Assembly: GCF_002288005.1 (NCBI RefSeq)
Contig: NZ_CP016771.1
Span: 248,001-312,000, forward strand
DNA from: Candidatus Nanopelagicus hibericus
GTDB lineage: Bacteria > Actinomycetota > Actinomycetes > Nanopelagicales > Nanopelagicaceae
Length of the DNA stretch: 64,000 bases
Reading direction: 5' to 3'
The translations under genes were made by a program, and so were the position numbers. This document shows positions 34,577 through 43,664 of the stretch, piece after piece. Under the pieces are notes generated by a model that saw only the letters and a program-made list of their open reading frames with translations, had not been told where the DNA came from and searched no databases. The stretch's first letter is position 1; each line of letters begins with the position of its first letter.

Positions 34577-35848
34577 TTAATTATTTGGTGCAGTTTTACG
34601 TTTTTTTGCCTCTGAAATTGCAAATTTATTACTTTTGCTGTCATATTTTCGAAAATCTGGCAGCAATGCGGTGAAAAAGCAGACAAAACCGATGCAAAGT
34701 AAGCCACCTGAGACAACTGAGGTGCGAAGTGAGGTGCGCTCGGCGGTGAAGCCGGCGCGAGTTTGCCCACCTAATGGCCCAACTGAGTAGGAGATAAGTT
34801 CTACACCAGCTAATCTGCCACGAAACTCATCTGGAATAGATTGATTCCAAAGCACTGATCGAAATAGCGCCGAGACCATATCGGAGGCACCAGCCAAGAT
34901 TAGAAATAGCAAAATCAATGCCAGGTTATTTACCAATCCAGCCAAGGTAATTGCTACCCCCCAGCCAAGGGCTGCTAAAAATATTGCCCGACCATGTTTG
35001 GTATAGCTTTTAACCCAACCACTGGTCACCGTAACTAGTAATGAACCAATAGTGCCGGCGGCGTAAAAGAAACCTAGCGCCCAAGGTGCATTTACCTGAT
35101 CTGCCCAAAACGGATACAGCGCAGTTGGCATTGCAAAAAACATCGCCGAAAGATCTACTAGATAAGTACCCATTAAATCCTTGCGGCTGGTGGCGTACTT
35201 AACCCCTGCCACCAAACTAGAAAATGCTGGTTTTTCATTGACCTCAATTGGCGGCACACTTCTAACTCGGATCAATATTGTTAAGGATAAAAAGTAGGTA
35301 AGGATGTCCAAGATGTACCCGGCAGGAACTCCGGCTACGGAGATTAAAACTCCAGCTAATGCTGGCCCAGCCACCATGCCAATCTGCCAGCGCAAACTCA
35401 TTAACGCACTTGCTGCGGGCAGATCTTTGTGTTCAACTAATCTGGGCAAAATCGCATCTGCGCTAGGTCGTTGTAATCCATCAACTGCTGAAAAGAGTGC
35501 GGCCACAATATAGATCAGGGCTAATTTTGGCTCTGGCAGCAGCGCGTTGATTAATAGTATTGCTGATAAAAATAATGCGGCGAACTCAGTTGCCCAGATC
35601 ATTTTTTTGCGATCCATATGATCTGCCAGCACCCCGCCGTAGAGACCAAAGACCACCAGCGGAATAATCTCTACCAAGCCAATTAAGCCAACTGCTAGAA
35701 AAGAGTTAGTTAACTCCTTCACCTGAAAGGGCAGTGCGACATAGGTGAACATGGAGCCAAAGTAGGAAATTAATCCAGAGAGCCATAGCCGGCGAAAATC
35801 TGGATACCGCTTCAGAGGTGAAAAATCTATCGCCAGATTTGCTTTCAA
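34577..35848 (-). CDS. MFS transporter (MFS_3/EntS-like)
   Basis: A 423-aa major-facilitator protein with about 12 predicted helices. The N-terminal FRRLWLSGLISYFGSMFTYVALPFQVKELTNS and the loop motif GVLADHMDRKKMIW (about 71-84) match the exporter subgroup that includes EntS. Substrate unknown; relatives export siderophores or drugs. TTG start at 35848 after a GGGGGG stretch, 18 nt downstream of panB on the same strand. Confidence 0.88.
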   Translation of the reverse strand: MKANLAIDFSPLKRYPDFRRLWLSGLISYFGSMFTYVALPFQVKELTNSFLAVGLIGLVEIIPLVVFGLYGGVLADHMDRKKMIWATEFAALFLSAILLINALLPEPKLALIYIVAALFSAVDGLQRPSADAILPRLVEHKDLPAASALMSLRWQIGMVAGPALAGVLISVAGVPAGYILDILTYFLSLTILIRVRSVPPIEVNEKPAFSSLVAGVKYATSRKDLMGTYLVDLSAMFFAMPTALYPFWADQVNAPWALGFFYAAGTIGSLLVTVTSGWVKSYTKHGRAIFLAALGWGVAITLAGLVNNLALILLFLILAGASDMVSALFRSVLWNQSIPDEFRGRLAGVELISYSVGPLGGQTRAGFTAERTSLRTSVVSGGLLCIGFVCFFTALLPDFRKYDSKSNKFAISEAKKRKTAPNN

Positions 35849-35866
35849 AAGCCCCCCAGCAGAGGA

Positions 35867-36676
35867 TTAATTAAAGCTTTGCTCTGCAGTCGGAAATCTA
35901 CCCGCTGCTACATCTTGGGCAAACTCACTCACCGCATCGCTCATCTCTTTACGCATATTTCGGTACGCCTTTGCAAGCTTTGGTATTTTCGCGGTTAATC
36001 CCATCAGATCAGTCCAAACTAAAACTTGGCCATCACAATCAACCCCAGCACCAATGCCAATTGTGGGAACTGAGATGGCGCTGGTTATCTGCTTTGCCAG
36101 TTGCGCAGGGACCGCCTCCAAGACGATGGCAAAAACCCCAGCCGCAACCAAAGCTTTGGCATCATTAATGATCACCTGAGCATCATCACCACGTCCTTGC
36201 ACCTTAAAGCCACCCAGGGTGTGAACAGATTGTGGGGTTAGACCAAGGTGTCCCATCACTGGAATACCAGAAGCAACAAGTTTTTGAATCTGTGGCACTA
36301 CTTTGACTCCACCCTCTAGTTTTACTGCGCCCACCTTTGCTTCTTTAAAAAATCTAATTGAGGTAATTAACGCCTGCTCTGGGGAGCTCTCATATGAGCC
36401 AAATGGCAGATCTGCCACCACCATCGCTTTGCTACTTGAATTAACCACCGCCCGAGCCATGGGAATCAACTCATCAACTGTTACTGGGATAGTGTTTTCA
36501 AAGCCGAGGAAATTATTACCAGCAGAGTCGCCCACCAATAAAACTGGAATATTTGCGGAGTCAAAAATTTCTGCGGTGATCTGTTCGTAGCAGGTCAGCA
36601 TCGCAAATCTTTCACCCGCCCGCTTTTTGGCAGCTAAATCCGCAACTGAGATCCGCACACTTTGAGCATTGCTCAT
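35867..36676 (-). CDS. panB: 3-methyl-2-oxobutanoate hydroxymethyltransferase
   Basis: Makes ketopantoate from 2-oxoisovalerate and methylene-tetrahydrofolate, the first step to pantothenate and CoA. The 269-aa protein keeps MLTCYEQITAEIFDSANIPVLLVGDS (metal-binding D), DLPFGSYESSPEQA, VKLEGG, GHLGLTPQS and IGIGAGVDCDGQVLVWTDLMGL. Start ATG at 36676 with AAAAGGAG upstream. No panC or panD is adjacent. Divergent from nadE. Confidence 0.96.
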   Translation of the reverse strand: MSNAQSVRISVADLAAKKRAGERFAMLTCYEQITAEIFDSANIPVLLVGDSAGNNFLGFENTIPVTVDELIPMARAVVNSSSKAMVVADLPFGSYESSPEQALITSIRFFKEAKVGAVKLEGGVKVVPQIQKLVASGIPVMGHLGLTPQSVHTLGGFKVQGRGDDAQVIINDAKALVAAGVFAIVLEAVPAQLAKQITSAISVPTIGIGAGVDCDGQVLVWTDLMGLTAKIPKLAKAYRNMRKEMSDAVSEFAQDVAAGRFPTAEQSFN

Positions 36677-36772
36677 ACTTACTCCTTTTAGATCAAGGCC
36701 TATAAATAAGGTCCCTGTCTTTGCTAGGTAGGGATGAGTTTAACTTAACTGCCAAGATCACACCACCTGAGG

Positions 36773-36778
36773 TACTCT
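36773..36778 (+). promoter_or_regulatory. -10 box TACTCT, probable leaderless promoter of nadE
   Basis: TACTCT fits TANNNT and ends 6 nt before the GTG start at 36785. No Shine-Dalgarno is visible, so the transcript probably begins at the start codon. Confidence 0.45.
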
Positions 36779-36784
36779 TGAAAA

Positions 36785-38479
36785 GTGAGCCAGACCGGAC
36801 AGATCAGAATCGCACTTGCCCAGATCAACCCAACTGTTGGTGATCTAAGTAAGAACGCTGATCTAATATCTAAGTACGCCTTTGATGCCGCCAACGCAGG
36901 CGCCGTGGTTGTGGTCTATCCGGAGATGGTTTTAACCGGTTATCCAGTAGAGGATTTAGCAAACCGACCATCATTTAGAGCAGCCTCAATTGCGGCGATC
37001 ACAAAGCTTGCAGCCCGGATTAATAATGAGGGCAATGGTGATTTAACTTTGCTAGTTGGCTATCTGGGAGAAAGTGATGCTGCCCGGCCACAAAACTGTG
37101 TTGCAGTTATTTATCGGGGCGAAATAGTTGCCACCTATATCAAGCACCATCTGCCAAATTATGGCGTTTTTGATGAGTATCGAAACTTCACCCCCGGCAA
37201 TCACTCATTGGTAATTCGAGTTTGTGGGGTGGATATTGGGATTGCTATTTGTGAGGATATTTGGCAAAGCGGTGGCCCAGTTGCGGAGTTAACTAAACGC
37301 AATATCGGCTTATTACTGGTGCCAAATGGCTCACCCTATGAGATCAATAAAGATGATGCCAGATTAGCTTTGGTGCAAAAGCGGGCGATTGAGGTTGGCG
37401 CCCCACTTGCCTATGTCAATATGACAGGTGGTCAAGATGATTTAGTTTTTGATGGCGACACAATTGTGGTTGGCCCAACTGGTGAGGTAATTGCCAGAGC
37501 CCCACAATTTGAGGATGGATTAGCTGTAATTGATCTTGATGTCAGATTAGCCTCATCTGATCCTGATTTAATTATCTCTAATCCGCCAATATTAAAGTAT
37601 AAAAAGCTGCAATCTGGTGTGGCCAGAAGGTTGGGAGATCTAGAGGAGATCTGGCAAGGCTTAGTAATTGGTCTTCGTGATTATGTGGAGAAAAATAATT
37701 TTAAATCTGTAATTCTCGGCTTATCTGGCGGAATTGATTCTGCATTAACTGCAGCCTTAGCAGCTGATGCCCTTGGTAGTAATCGAGTTTTTGGCGTAGC
37801 AATGCCAAGCAAGTACTCATCGCAGCACTCACTAGCTGATGCAAAGGAGCTTGCGATAAATACCGGTTTAAATTATCGAATCATTGAAATAACTCCGATG
37901 GTGGCAAACTTAATTGAAAATCTACATCTGGCAGGAGTTGCAGAGGAGAATCTGCAAGCACGGGTGCGGGGTATTACCTTGATGGGATTATCCAATCAAG
38001 AGGGGCATCTGGTTCTGGCCACCGGCAATAAATCTGAGTTAGCAGTTGGCTACTCCACCTTGTATGGCGATGCAGTTGGCGGATTTGCGCCAATAAAAGA
38101 TTTATATAAAACCCAGGTTTGGCAGTTGGCAAAGTGGCGCAATGAGTTGGCAATCTTGCAAGGGCAAACTCCACCTATTCCAGTTAACTCAATTGAAAAA
38201 GAGCCAAGTGCGGAGCTGGCACCTGATCAAAAGGATTCTGATTCTCTGCCCCCTTACGGAACACTTGATCAGATCTTGGCTATATATATAGATCAAGATG
38301 GTGGCCGGCCAGCTGCGATCGCTGCCGGTTTTGATCCTGCTCTGGTGGACAAGGTAGTTAGGTTGGTAGATCGGGCTGAGTACAAACGGCGGCAGTATCC
38401 ACCAGGCACAAAGATCTCAAGTAGGGCATTTGGTAAGGATCGCAGATTGCCTATTACCTCACATTGGAATGAATCTTAA
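36785..38479 (+). CDS. nadE: Glutamine-dependent NAD+ synthetase
   Basis: Last step of NAD synthesis: amidation of deamido-NAD using ammonia from glutamine. The 564-aa protein has an N-terminal nitrilase-type amidase with catalytic E47, K120 and C156 (AICEDIW), and a C-terminal synthetase with the P-loop LGLSGGIDSALTAALA (about 313-328). GTG start at 36785. Compared with the mycobacterial ~680-aa enzyme, it is the shorter form common in other bacteria. Confidence 0.95.
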   Translation: MSQTGQIRIALAQINPTVGDLSKNADLISKYAFDAANAGAVVVVYPEMVLTGYPVEDLANRPSFRAASIAAITKLAARINNEGNGDLTLLVGYLGESDAARPQNCVAVIYRGEIVATYIKHHLPNYGVFDEYRNFTPGNHSLVIRVCGVDIGIAICEDIWQSGGPVAELTKRNIGLLLVPNGSPYEINKDDARLALVQKRAIEVGAPLAYVNMTGGQDDLVFDGDTIVVGPTGEVIARAPQFEDGLAVIDLDVRLASSDPDLIISNPPILKYKKLQSGVARRLGDLEEIWQGLVIGLRDYVEKNNFKSVILGLSGGIDSALTAALAADALGSNRVFGVAMPSKYSSQHSLADAKELAINTGLNYRIIEITPMVANLIENLHLAGVAEENLQARVRGITLMGLSNQEGHLVLATGNKSELAVGYSTLYGDAVGGFAPIKDLYKTQVWQLAKWRNELAILQGQTPPIPVNSIEKEPSAELAPDQKDSDSLPPYGTLDQILAIYIDQDGGRPAAIAAGFDPALVDKVVRLVDRAEYKRRQYPPGTKISSRAFGKDRRLPITSHWNES

Positions 38480-38544
38480 GAATTTTTACGCATAGATTAG
38501 AACACGCAAAGCATTTGCAATTAGGTAATAAATAAGTAATTTCC

Positions 38545-38550
38545 TACAAT
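38545..38550 (+). promoter_or_regulatory. -10 box TACAAT of the Cys leader/cysK transcript
   Basis: TACAAT matches the -10 consensus well and lies 6 nt before the ATG of the leader peptide, which implies a leaderless leader-peptide mRNA. No clear -35 box at standard spacing. Confidence 0.55.
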
Positions 38551-38556
38551 TTCACA

Positions 38557-38655
38557 ATGGGAAAATCAGCAAGGAATCTGACTCAAACTAAGCATTGGTT
38601 CTTCACCCGTCGCCGGGTGGTTGATTTTGGCCGCATCGCATCAACTAGTTGCTAA
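38557..38655 (+). CDS. Cysteine-type attenuator leader peptide (32 aa)
   Basis: A 32-residue frame ending FTRRRVVDFGRIASTSC just before TAA. The RRxVDxxRxAS..C pattern is the one I recognise from actinobacterial leader peptides annotated upstream of sulfur and cysteine genes. The only Cys codon (TGC, 38650-38652) is the last sense codon. Downstream are a possible stem GTTGAT (38620-38625)/ATCAAC (38640-38645) and a terminator at 38672, then cysK. Likely Cys-tRNA-sensing control of cysK-cysE; the mechanism is inferred. Confidence 0.65.
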   Translation: MGKSARNLTQTKHWFFTRRRVVDFGRIASTSC

Positions 38656-38671
38656 TTTAAAAATATTTCAA

Positions 38672-38692
38672 TTGGGCTTTGCCCAACTTTTT
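38672..38692 (+). terminator. Attenuator terminator before cysK
   Basis: TTGGGC (38672-38677), loop TTT, GCCCAA (38681-38686), then CTTTTT. It lies 16 nt after the leader-peptide stop and 53 nt before cysK, the expected place for an attenuation terminator. An additional ACCCG/CGGGT hairpin (38605-38618) lies within the leader coding part. Confidence 0.65.
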
Positions 38693-38744
38693 GCTTGCAT
38701 AAAATCAATTTAATCCTAAAAACAAATAATATAAGGAGATAAAA

Positions 38745-39671
38745 GTGAAGATCTACAACAATATAACTGAGGTTTTTGGAAATACCCCGTTGGTGAAGCT
38801 AAATAAGATGATGACCAACTCAACCGCTACCGTGCTGGCAAAGCTTGAGTTTTATAACCCCACCTCAACGGTGAAGGATCGGCTGGCAATTGCGATGGTG
38901 GATGCGGCGGAAAAATCTGGTGAGCTAAAACCAGGTGGCACAATTGTGGAGGCGACTAGTGGCAATACCGGCATCGCACTTGCAATGGTGGGAGCAGCCC
39001 GTGGATATAAAACTATTTTGACTATGCCAGAGTCGATGTCTAGTGAGCGCAAAGCATTACTGCGAGCCTTTGGCGCCGAGTTAATTCTTACCCCAGCTGC
39101 GGAAGGAATGAAGGGCGCGGTTGCAAAGGCGGAATCCTTAAAGGATTCTGGTGGAGTTTTAGTTCGCCAATTTGAAAACCAAGCTGGACCAGATATTCAT
39201 CGCCGAACAACTGGGGAGGAGATCTGGCGTGATACCGACGGCACAGTGGATGCGGTTATCTCTGGCATTGGCACCGGTGGCACAATTACTGGAGTCGGTC
39301 AATCATTAAAATCTAAAAATCCAGCGATAAAAATATTTGGTGTGGAACCTGCTGCATCGCCAATATTAAATGGTGGTGAGCCTGGCAAGCACCCGCTGCA
39401 AGGAATCGGAGCAAACTTTGTGCCGCCAGTTTTAGATAGAAAAATCTATGATGAAATTTTTGATGCCTCAGCTGATGATTCAGTTAAGTATGCTCGTGAG
39501 GCTGGCACCAAAGAGGGAATTTTAGCTGGGCTTTCATCCGGGGCGGCTCTTTGGGCAGCGCATCAAGTAGCGCAGCGCAATGAGTTTGCTGGCAAAACCA
39601 TTGTGGTGATAATTCCATCCTTTGGTGAGCGGTATATATCAACAATTCTCTTTCAAGATTTAATTGGCTAA
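38745..39671 (+). CDS. cysK: Cysteine synthase (O-acetylserine sulfhydrylase)
   Basis: PLP enzyme that makes cysteine from O-acetylserine and sulfide. The 308-aa protein has the PLP lysine K44 (NPTSTVKDR), the substrate loop TSGNTGIALA, and the phosphate-binding GTGGTITG. The C-terminal half is of standard length, so it is a plain cysteine synthase rather than cystathionine beta-synthase. GTG start with AAGGAG upstream. First structural gene after the leader; cysE follows with no gap. Confidence 0.96.
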   Translation: MKIYNNITEVFGNTPLVKLNKMMTNSTATVLAKLEFYNPTSTVKDRLAIAMVDAAEKSGELKPGGTIVEATSGNTGIALAMVGAARGYKTILTMPESMSSERKALLRAFGAELILTPAAEGMKGAVAKAESLKDSGGVLVRQFENQAGPDIHRRTTGEEIWRDTDGTVDAVISGIGTGGTITGVGQSLKSKNPAIKIFGVEPAASPILNGGEPGKHPLQGIGANFVPPVLDRKIYDEIFDASADDSVKYAREAGTKEGILAGLSSGAALWAAHQVAQRNEFAGKTIVVIIPSFGERYISTILFQDLIG

Positions 39672-40178
39672 ATGTTTCAATTTATTAAAGAGGATATCAG
39701 CGCTGCGCTCCGGCAAGATCCGGCAGCGCGTAATTGGTTGGAGGTGCTACTTACCTATCCAGGTGTGCACGCAGTTTGGGGGTATCGAATTTCGCATTTT
39801 TTGTGGAGAGTAAAACTCAAACTTCTTGCGCGGATTTACTCAAATTGGGTGAGAGCTGTAACTGGAATTGAAATACACCCAGCCGCCAAGATTGGTCGTA
39901 GGTTTTTTATTGACCATGGCATGGGGGTGGTAATAGGTGCAACAGCAGTAGTTGGTGAAGATGTAATGATTTATCATGATGTAACTCTCGGCGCTCGCAC
40001 AGGTGGTAGCGGCAAGCGACATCCAACTATTGGAAATAATGTAGTAATTGGTGCGGGGGCTAGAGTTTTAGGAGATATCAGCATTGGTGATGGGGTAAAA
40101 ATTAATGCCAATGTGGTGGTCACTAAGAGCGTTCCGGCTAGGACCATGGTGGATTCATCCGAGTTTTTTGCTATCTAA
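39672..40178 (+). CDS. cysE: Serine O-acetyltransferase
   Basis: Makes O-acetylserine for CysK. The 168-aa protein is the short CysE form: a brief N-terminal helical part ([39 protein letters not shown]) and a left-handed beta-helix of hexapeptide repeats ([33 protein letters not shown]) with catalytic H (HPAAKIG, DHGMG region). It lacks the long Ile-ending tail of enteric CysE, so complex formation with CysK may differ. The ATG directly follows the cysK stop. Confidence 0.94.
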   Translation: MFQFIKEDISAALRQDPAARNWLEVLLTYPGVHAVWGYRISHFLWRVKLKLLARIYSNWVRAVTGIEIHPAAKIGRRFFIDHGMGVVIGATAVVGEDVMIYHDVTLGARTGGSGKRHPTIGNNVVIGAGARVLGDISIGDGVKINANVVVTKSVPARTMVDSSEFFAI

Positions 40179-40245
40179 CCCCTACTAATGCGCTTAAATC
40201 TTTGTAGTTAACACAGCCGTAATCATTGTTGGCTTTAATACAGCC

Positions 40246-41556
40246 ATGAGTTCCCCAAATGATTTAGCAAAACAACAAGCTTTTGTGCAGCGCACCTTAG
40301 AGGAGCGCAACATTAGATTTGTTCGACTTTGGTTTACCGATGTATTAGGTTTTTTAAAATCAGTCGCAATCGCACCAGCTGAGTTAGAGAGCGCCTTCGC
40401 AGAAGGTATTGGTTTTGATGGTTCGGCGATTGAAGGGTTTGCCAGAGTTACCGAGGCGGATATGTTGGCAAAACCAGATCCAGCAAGTTTTTCAATTCTG
40501 CCATGGCGCACGGAATCACCAGGCGCAGCGCGAATGTTTTGTGATATCACCCTGCCAGATGGCAGCGCTGCATCAGTTGATCCCAGAAGAGTTTTGCGTC
40601 AAACATTAGAAAAGGTAGCAAAGCTTGGCTACACCTGTTACACCCACCCTGAGATTGAGTTTTTCTTATTTAAAGAGGAGCCAAAGCCGGGAGATCAACC
40701 AATACCAGTTGATTCCGCCGGATACTTTGATCACACACCAGCTGTGGTGGGACATGATTTTAGAAGGCAAGCAATTACGATTTTAGAGGCGATGGGAATC
40801 TCAGTTGAGTTCTCCCACCATGAAGGAGGTCCTGGCCAACAAGAGATTGACCTTCGCTACGCCGATGCGTTAGCCACCGCCGATAACATCATGACCTTTA
40901 GACATGTAATCAAAGAGGTGGCGTTAGATCAAGGTTTTTATGCCTCCTTTATGCCCAAACCATTTACTAATCACCCTGGCTCTGCCATGCATACACATTT
41001 TTCATTATTTGATGGTGAAAAAAATGCTTTTTATGAAGAGGGTGCGCCAATGCAATTATCAAAAATTGGCAGATCCTTTACCGCGGGAATTATCAAACAT
41101 GCAGCTGAAATAACTGCAATTACAAATCAATGGGTTAACTCTTATAAAAGATTAAGTGGGGGAGGAGAGGCACCTGCCTACGCCACTTGGGCGCAAGCAG
41201 ATCGCAATGCGATGGTTCGAATTCCAACCTATAAACCAAAAAAAGAGGCATCAACTCGAATTGAGGTCAGATCTCCTGACTCAGCTTGTAATCCTTACTT
41301 GGCTTATGCGGTAATTATTGCTGCTGGTATTGCTGGGGTAGAAGGAAAGTATGAGTTAAAGGAAAACACAAATCCCACACCACTACCAACTGATTTGGCA
41401 GAGGCGATTAGCGCAATGGAGAAAAGTGAGTTGGTAAAGAAAACATTAGGTAATGATGTATTTGAATATGTGCTTAGAAATAAACGTAGTGAGTGGGATG
41501 AGTATAGAAAACAGGTAAGTGCCTATGAATTAGGCAGGTATTTGCCAGTACTTTAG
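40246..41556 (+). CDS. Glutamine synthetase, GlnA2-like
   Basis: ATP-dependent amidation of glutamate. The 436-aa protein begins ERNIRFVRLWFTDVLGFLKSVAIAPAELESAF and has FDGSAIEGFARV, EIEFFLF, HHEGGPGQQEIDLRY, PGSAMHTHFSLF and RIEVRSPD, all active-site blocks of type I synthetase, closest in my memory to mycobacterial GlnA2. The C-terminal loop that carries the adenylylation tyrosine (NLY motif) in GlnA1 is absent (reads ENTNPTPLPTDLAEAI), so adenylylation control is unlikely. Start ATG at 40246. Confidence 0.93.
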   Translation: MSSPNDLAKQQAFVQRTLEERNIRFVRLWFTDVLGFLKSVAIAPAELESAFAEGIGFDGSAIEGFARVTEADMLAKPDPASFSILPWRTESPGAARMFCDITLPDGSAASVDPRRVLRQTLEKVAKLGYTCYTHPEIEFFLFKEEPKPGDQPIPVDSAGYFDHTPAVVGHDFRRQAITILEAMGISVEFSHHEGGPGQQEIDLRYADALATADNIMTFRHVIKEVALDQGFYASFMPKPFTNHPGSAMHTHFSLFDGEKNAFYEEGAPMQLSKIGRSFTAGIIKHAAEITAITNQWVNSYKRLSGGGEAPAYATWAQADRNAMVRIPTYKPKKEASTRIEVRSPDSACNPYLAYAVIIAAGIAGVEGKYELKENTNPTPLPTDLAEAISAMEKSELVKKTLGNDVFEYVLRNKRSEWDEYRKQVSAYELGRYLPVL

Positions 41557-41569
41557 ATATGCTCTATCC

Positions 41570-42163
41570 ATGAGCAACCAAATTATTACTGAAATAAGTG
41601 TTGATTTAGATAATCGCGATAAGAACACCGCATTGTTTAGGATTTTTCTAGCTGTTCCGGTGCTGATATTTTTATCCAGTTTCGCTGCCTTTGCCGATGA
41701 TGCTATGGGTTGGATAGGTGGCTTTTTAGTATTGCCGGTTGTGCTCTCATTGCTTTTTAGAAATGTTTATCCATCCTATGTATTGGCTTTTAATAAAGCT
41801 TTTTTAGAGTTAGATAATCGAGTTACAGCTTATTTATTGGTATTAACCGATGATTATCCGTCAATTGAGGCAAATCAAAAAGTCAGGCTTACCTACCCTG
41901 AGATTGATGGTGGAAGAAAATTATCACCTTGGATGCCGCTGGTTAAATGGTTTTTAGCGATTCCATTATTTTTGCTTGGTCTAATTTATGCCATATATCT
42001 ACTTGCACTAACACTGATCGCTTGGTTTACCGTGGTTACCAAGGGTTACTACCCTGCTGATAAGGCGGAGGAGGTAGTGAAGGTGATTGCTTATTGGAAT
42101 CGCTTATATGGATATGCCGTACTTTTAATAACTGATGAGTATCCATCTTTCTCACTTAGTTAA
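41570..42163 (+). CDS. DUF4389 membrane protein
   Basis: A 197-aa protein with about four predicted helices (roughly 24-40, 44-64, 122-146 and 145-160) and the DUF4389 pattern RNVYPSYVLAFNKAFLELDNRVTAYLLVLTDDYPSI...YPE and a second copy WFTVVTKGYYPADKAEEVVKVIAYWNRLYGYAVLLITDEYP. Function unknown. Follows the glutamine synthetase gene by 13 nt. Shares the TTAA double stop (42160-42163) with the P450 gene. Confidence 0.8.
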   Translation: MSNQIITEISVDLDNRDKNTALFRIFLAVPVLIFLSSFAAFADDAMGWIGGFLVLPVVLSLLFRNVYPSYVLAFNKAFLELDNRVTAYLLVLTDDYPSIEANQKVRLTYPEIDGGRKLSPWMPLVKWFLAIPLFLLGLIYAIYLLALTLIAWFTVVTKGYYPADKAEEVVKVIAYWNRLYGYAVLLITDEYPSFSLS

Positions 42164-43575
42164 CGAACTTCCACCTTATTCTTAACCTCACCCTTTGGTC
42201 GATAGGTTGCTCTGGGTTGGGCCTTGGGAAAATCTCCACTTAATCTGAAGTTTTTTGCCACCATTAGTAAAATTAATCTTGCCTCGGCAATCGCAAAGTA
42301 CTCGCCCAAACACTTTCGACTGCCGCCACCAAATGGAAAGTAAGAACCATTTGGAAGCGACTTTTCAAATCCCACATCGAGCCAACGTTCTGGCTGCCAT
42401 TTTTCTGGCTCAGGAAAATACCTGGGATTTCTATGGGTTACATACTGACTTACTAAAACATGGGCTCCTTTTGGAATCTTTACGCCATCTATTTCACAAT
42501 CAGTTGTAGCAATTCTTGGTGCCACCCAAACTGGTGGTGCCAGGCGCATCGTCTCTTGCAAAATGGCAGATGCCACTTTTGAGCTATCTTCCAACTCTTG
42601 GTAGGTGGGGATGCGATTTTCTTTAATCCAGGCAGCACCTTCTGCCTCATCCTCTAATTGTTTTCTTACCTCTGGATTTTTGGAAAGATAAGAAAAAGCC
42701 CAACTCATTACATTTGCAGTAGTTTCATGACCACTTAAAATTAATGTTAGAACCTCATCACGTATGTGATCGGTAGAAATCTGATCTCGCATTTGTAGCA
42801 AGATCCCCAGCAGATCATCATCCTTCGTTTGCCCACCCTCAATTCGCTTATTGATAATTGCCTCAGCAATATCTACTAATCGATCAGATGCTACTTCAAA
42901 CTCTTTAAAGTACTTGATCCCTGATTTATCAAAACGATCAAGCCCAGGCAACATAGTTCGCTCAATTCGATCAATTGCTACCTCCATCGAATCGGCAATC
43001 GCTTTGGTGTATTGGGCAGAATCTAAGCCAAATAAACAGCGACTTACGATCTCCAGGGTAAGTGCCATCATCTCTGGTGCTAACTCGATACTTGATTTAT
43101 CTCGCCACTTATTTGTGTGCTCATTTACCAAGTTATACATAATTGCAACATAACCATCTAAATTTCCATGGTGAAATGGTGGTTGCATCATTCGTCTGTG
43201 AGCTAGGTGGATTGGTTCTTCATTTGTTAATAAGCCCTCACCAAGTACTTTGCGCATTCTGGCAAAGCCAACGCCTTTTACAAATTTGTGTTGCTGGGCA
43301 ACAGTTACTTGATGGACAGCATTAGGAGAGAAGAGTCCAATAAATAATCTTCGAGATAAAAAGAAAGAACAAGTATCACCATATTTGTGTTGCATTTTAA
43401 GTAAAAACTTTGGGGTATCAATCATGAAGGTGGCGGTAAGTAGATCTGAAAAAATTGGATTAGGACCCGGAATATTTGGATCACCTAGCCAGCTCTTTCG
43501 CAGAATAGGCGCTGGGATTGGCGTGTACTCATTTGGTCTTGGGGCTGAATAAGGCTTTGATGTAGCAATGCTCAT
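42160..43575 (-). CDS. Cytochrome P450
   Basis: Haem-thiolate monooxygenase, 471 aa. The haem loop FGGGSRKCLGEYFA gives ligand C422; the I-helix oxygen motif is SGHETTAN; the ExxR motif is ETMRLAP. No signal or membrane anchor is visible. The size and ETMR/AQHKFVKGVGFARMRKVLG region suggest a class related to fatty-acid or terpene hydroxylases, but substrate cannot be read. No ferredoxin gene is adjacent. Confidence 0.93.
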   Translation of the reverse strand: MSIATSKPYSAPRPNEYTPIPAPILRKSWLGDPNIPGPNPIFSDLLTATFMIDTPKFLLKMQHKYGDTCSFFLSRRLFIGLFSPNAVHQVTVAQQHKFVKGVGFARMRKVLGEGLLTNEEPIHLAHRRMMQPPFHHGNLDGYVAIMYNLVNEHTNKWRDKSSIELAPEMMALTLEIVSRCLFGLDSAQYTKAIADSMEVAIDRIERTMLPGLDRFDKSGIKYFKEFEVASDRLVDIAEAIINKRIEGGQTKDDDLLGILLQMRDQISTDHIRDEVLTLILSGHETTANVMSWAFSYLSKNPEVRKQLEDEAEGAAWIKENRIPTYQELEDSSKVASAILQETMRLAPPVWVAPRIATTDCEIDGVKIPKGAHVLVSQYVTHRNPRYFPEPEKWQPERWLDVGFEKSLPNGSYFPFGGGSRKCLGEYFAIAEARLILLMVAKNFRLSGDFPKAQPRATYRPKGEVKNKVEVR

Positions 43576-43652
43576 GGCTCAACGATAAGCAGATTTACAC
43601 TTAAATAGAATGGCTTTAAGTAAGTTATTTGGTGAATTTGTTTAGATTGAGT

Positions 43653-43658
43653 TAGCCT
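43653..43658 (+). promoter_or_regulatory. -10 box TAGCCT of the leuA leader
   Basis: TAGCCT lies 6 nt before the leader-peptide ATG, with a fair -35 TTGGTG at 43629-43634 (18-bp spacing). The transcript would begin at the leader start codon. Confidence 0.5.
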
Positions 43659-43664
43659 TGAGCC

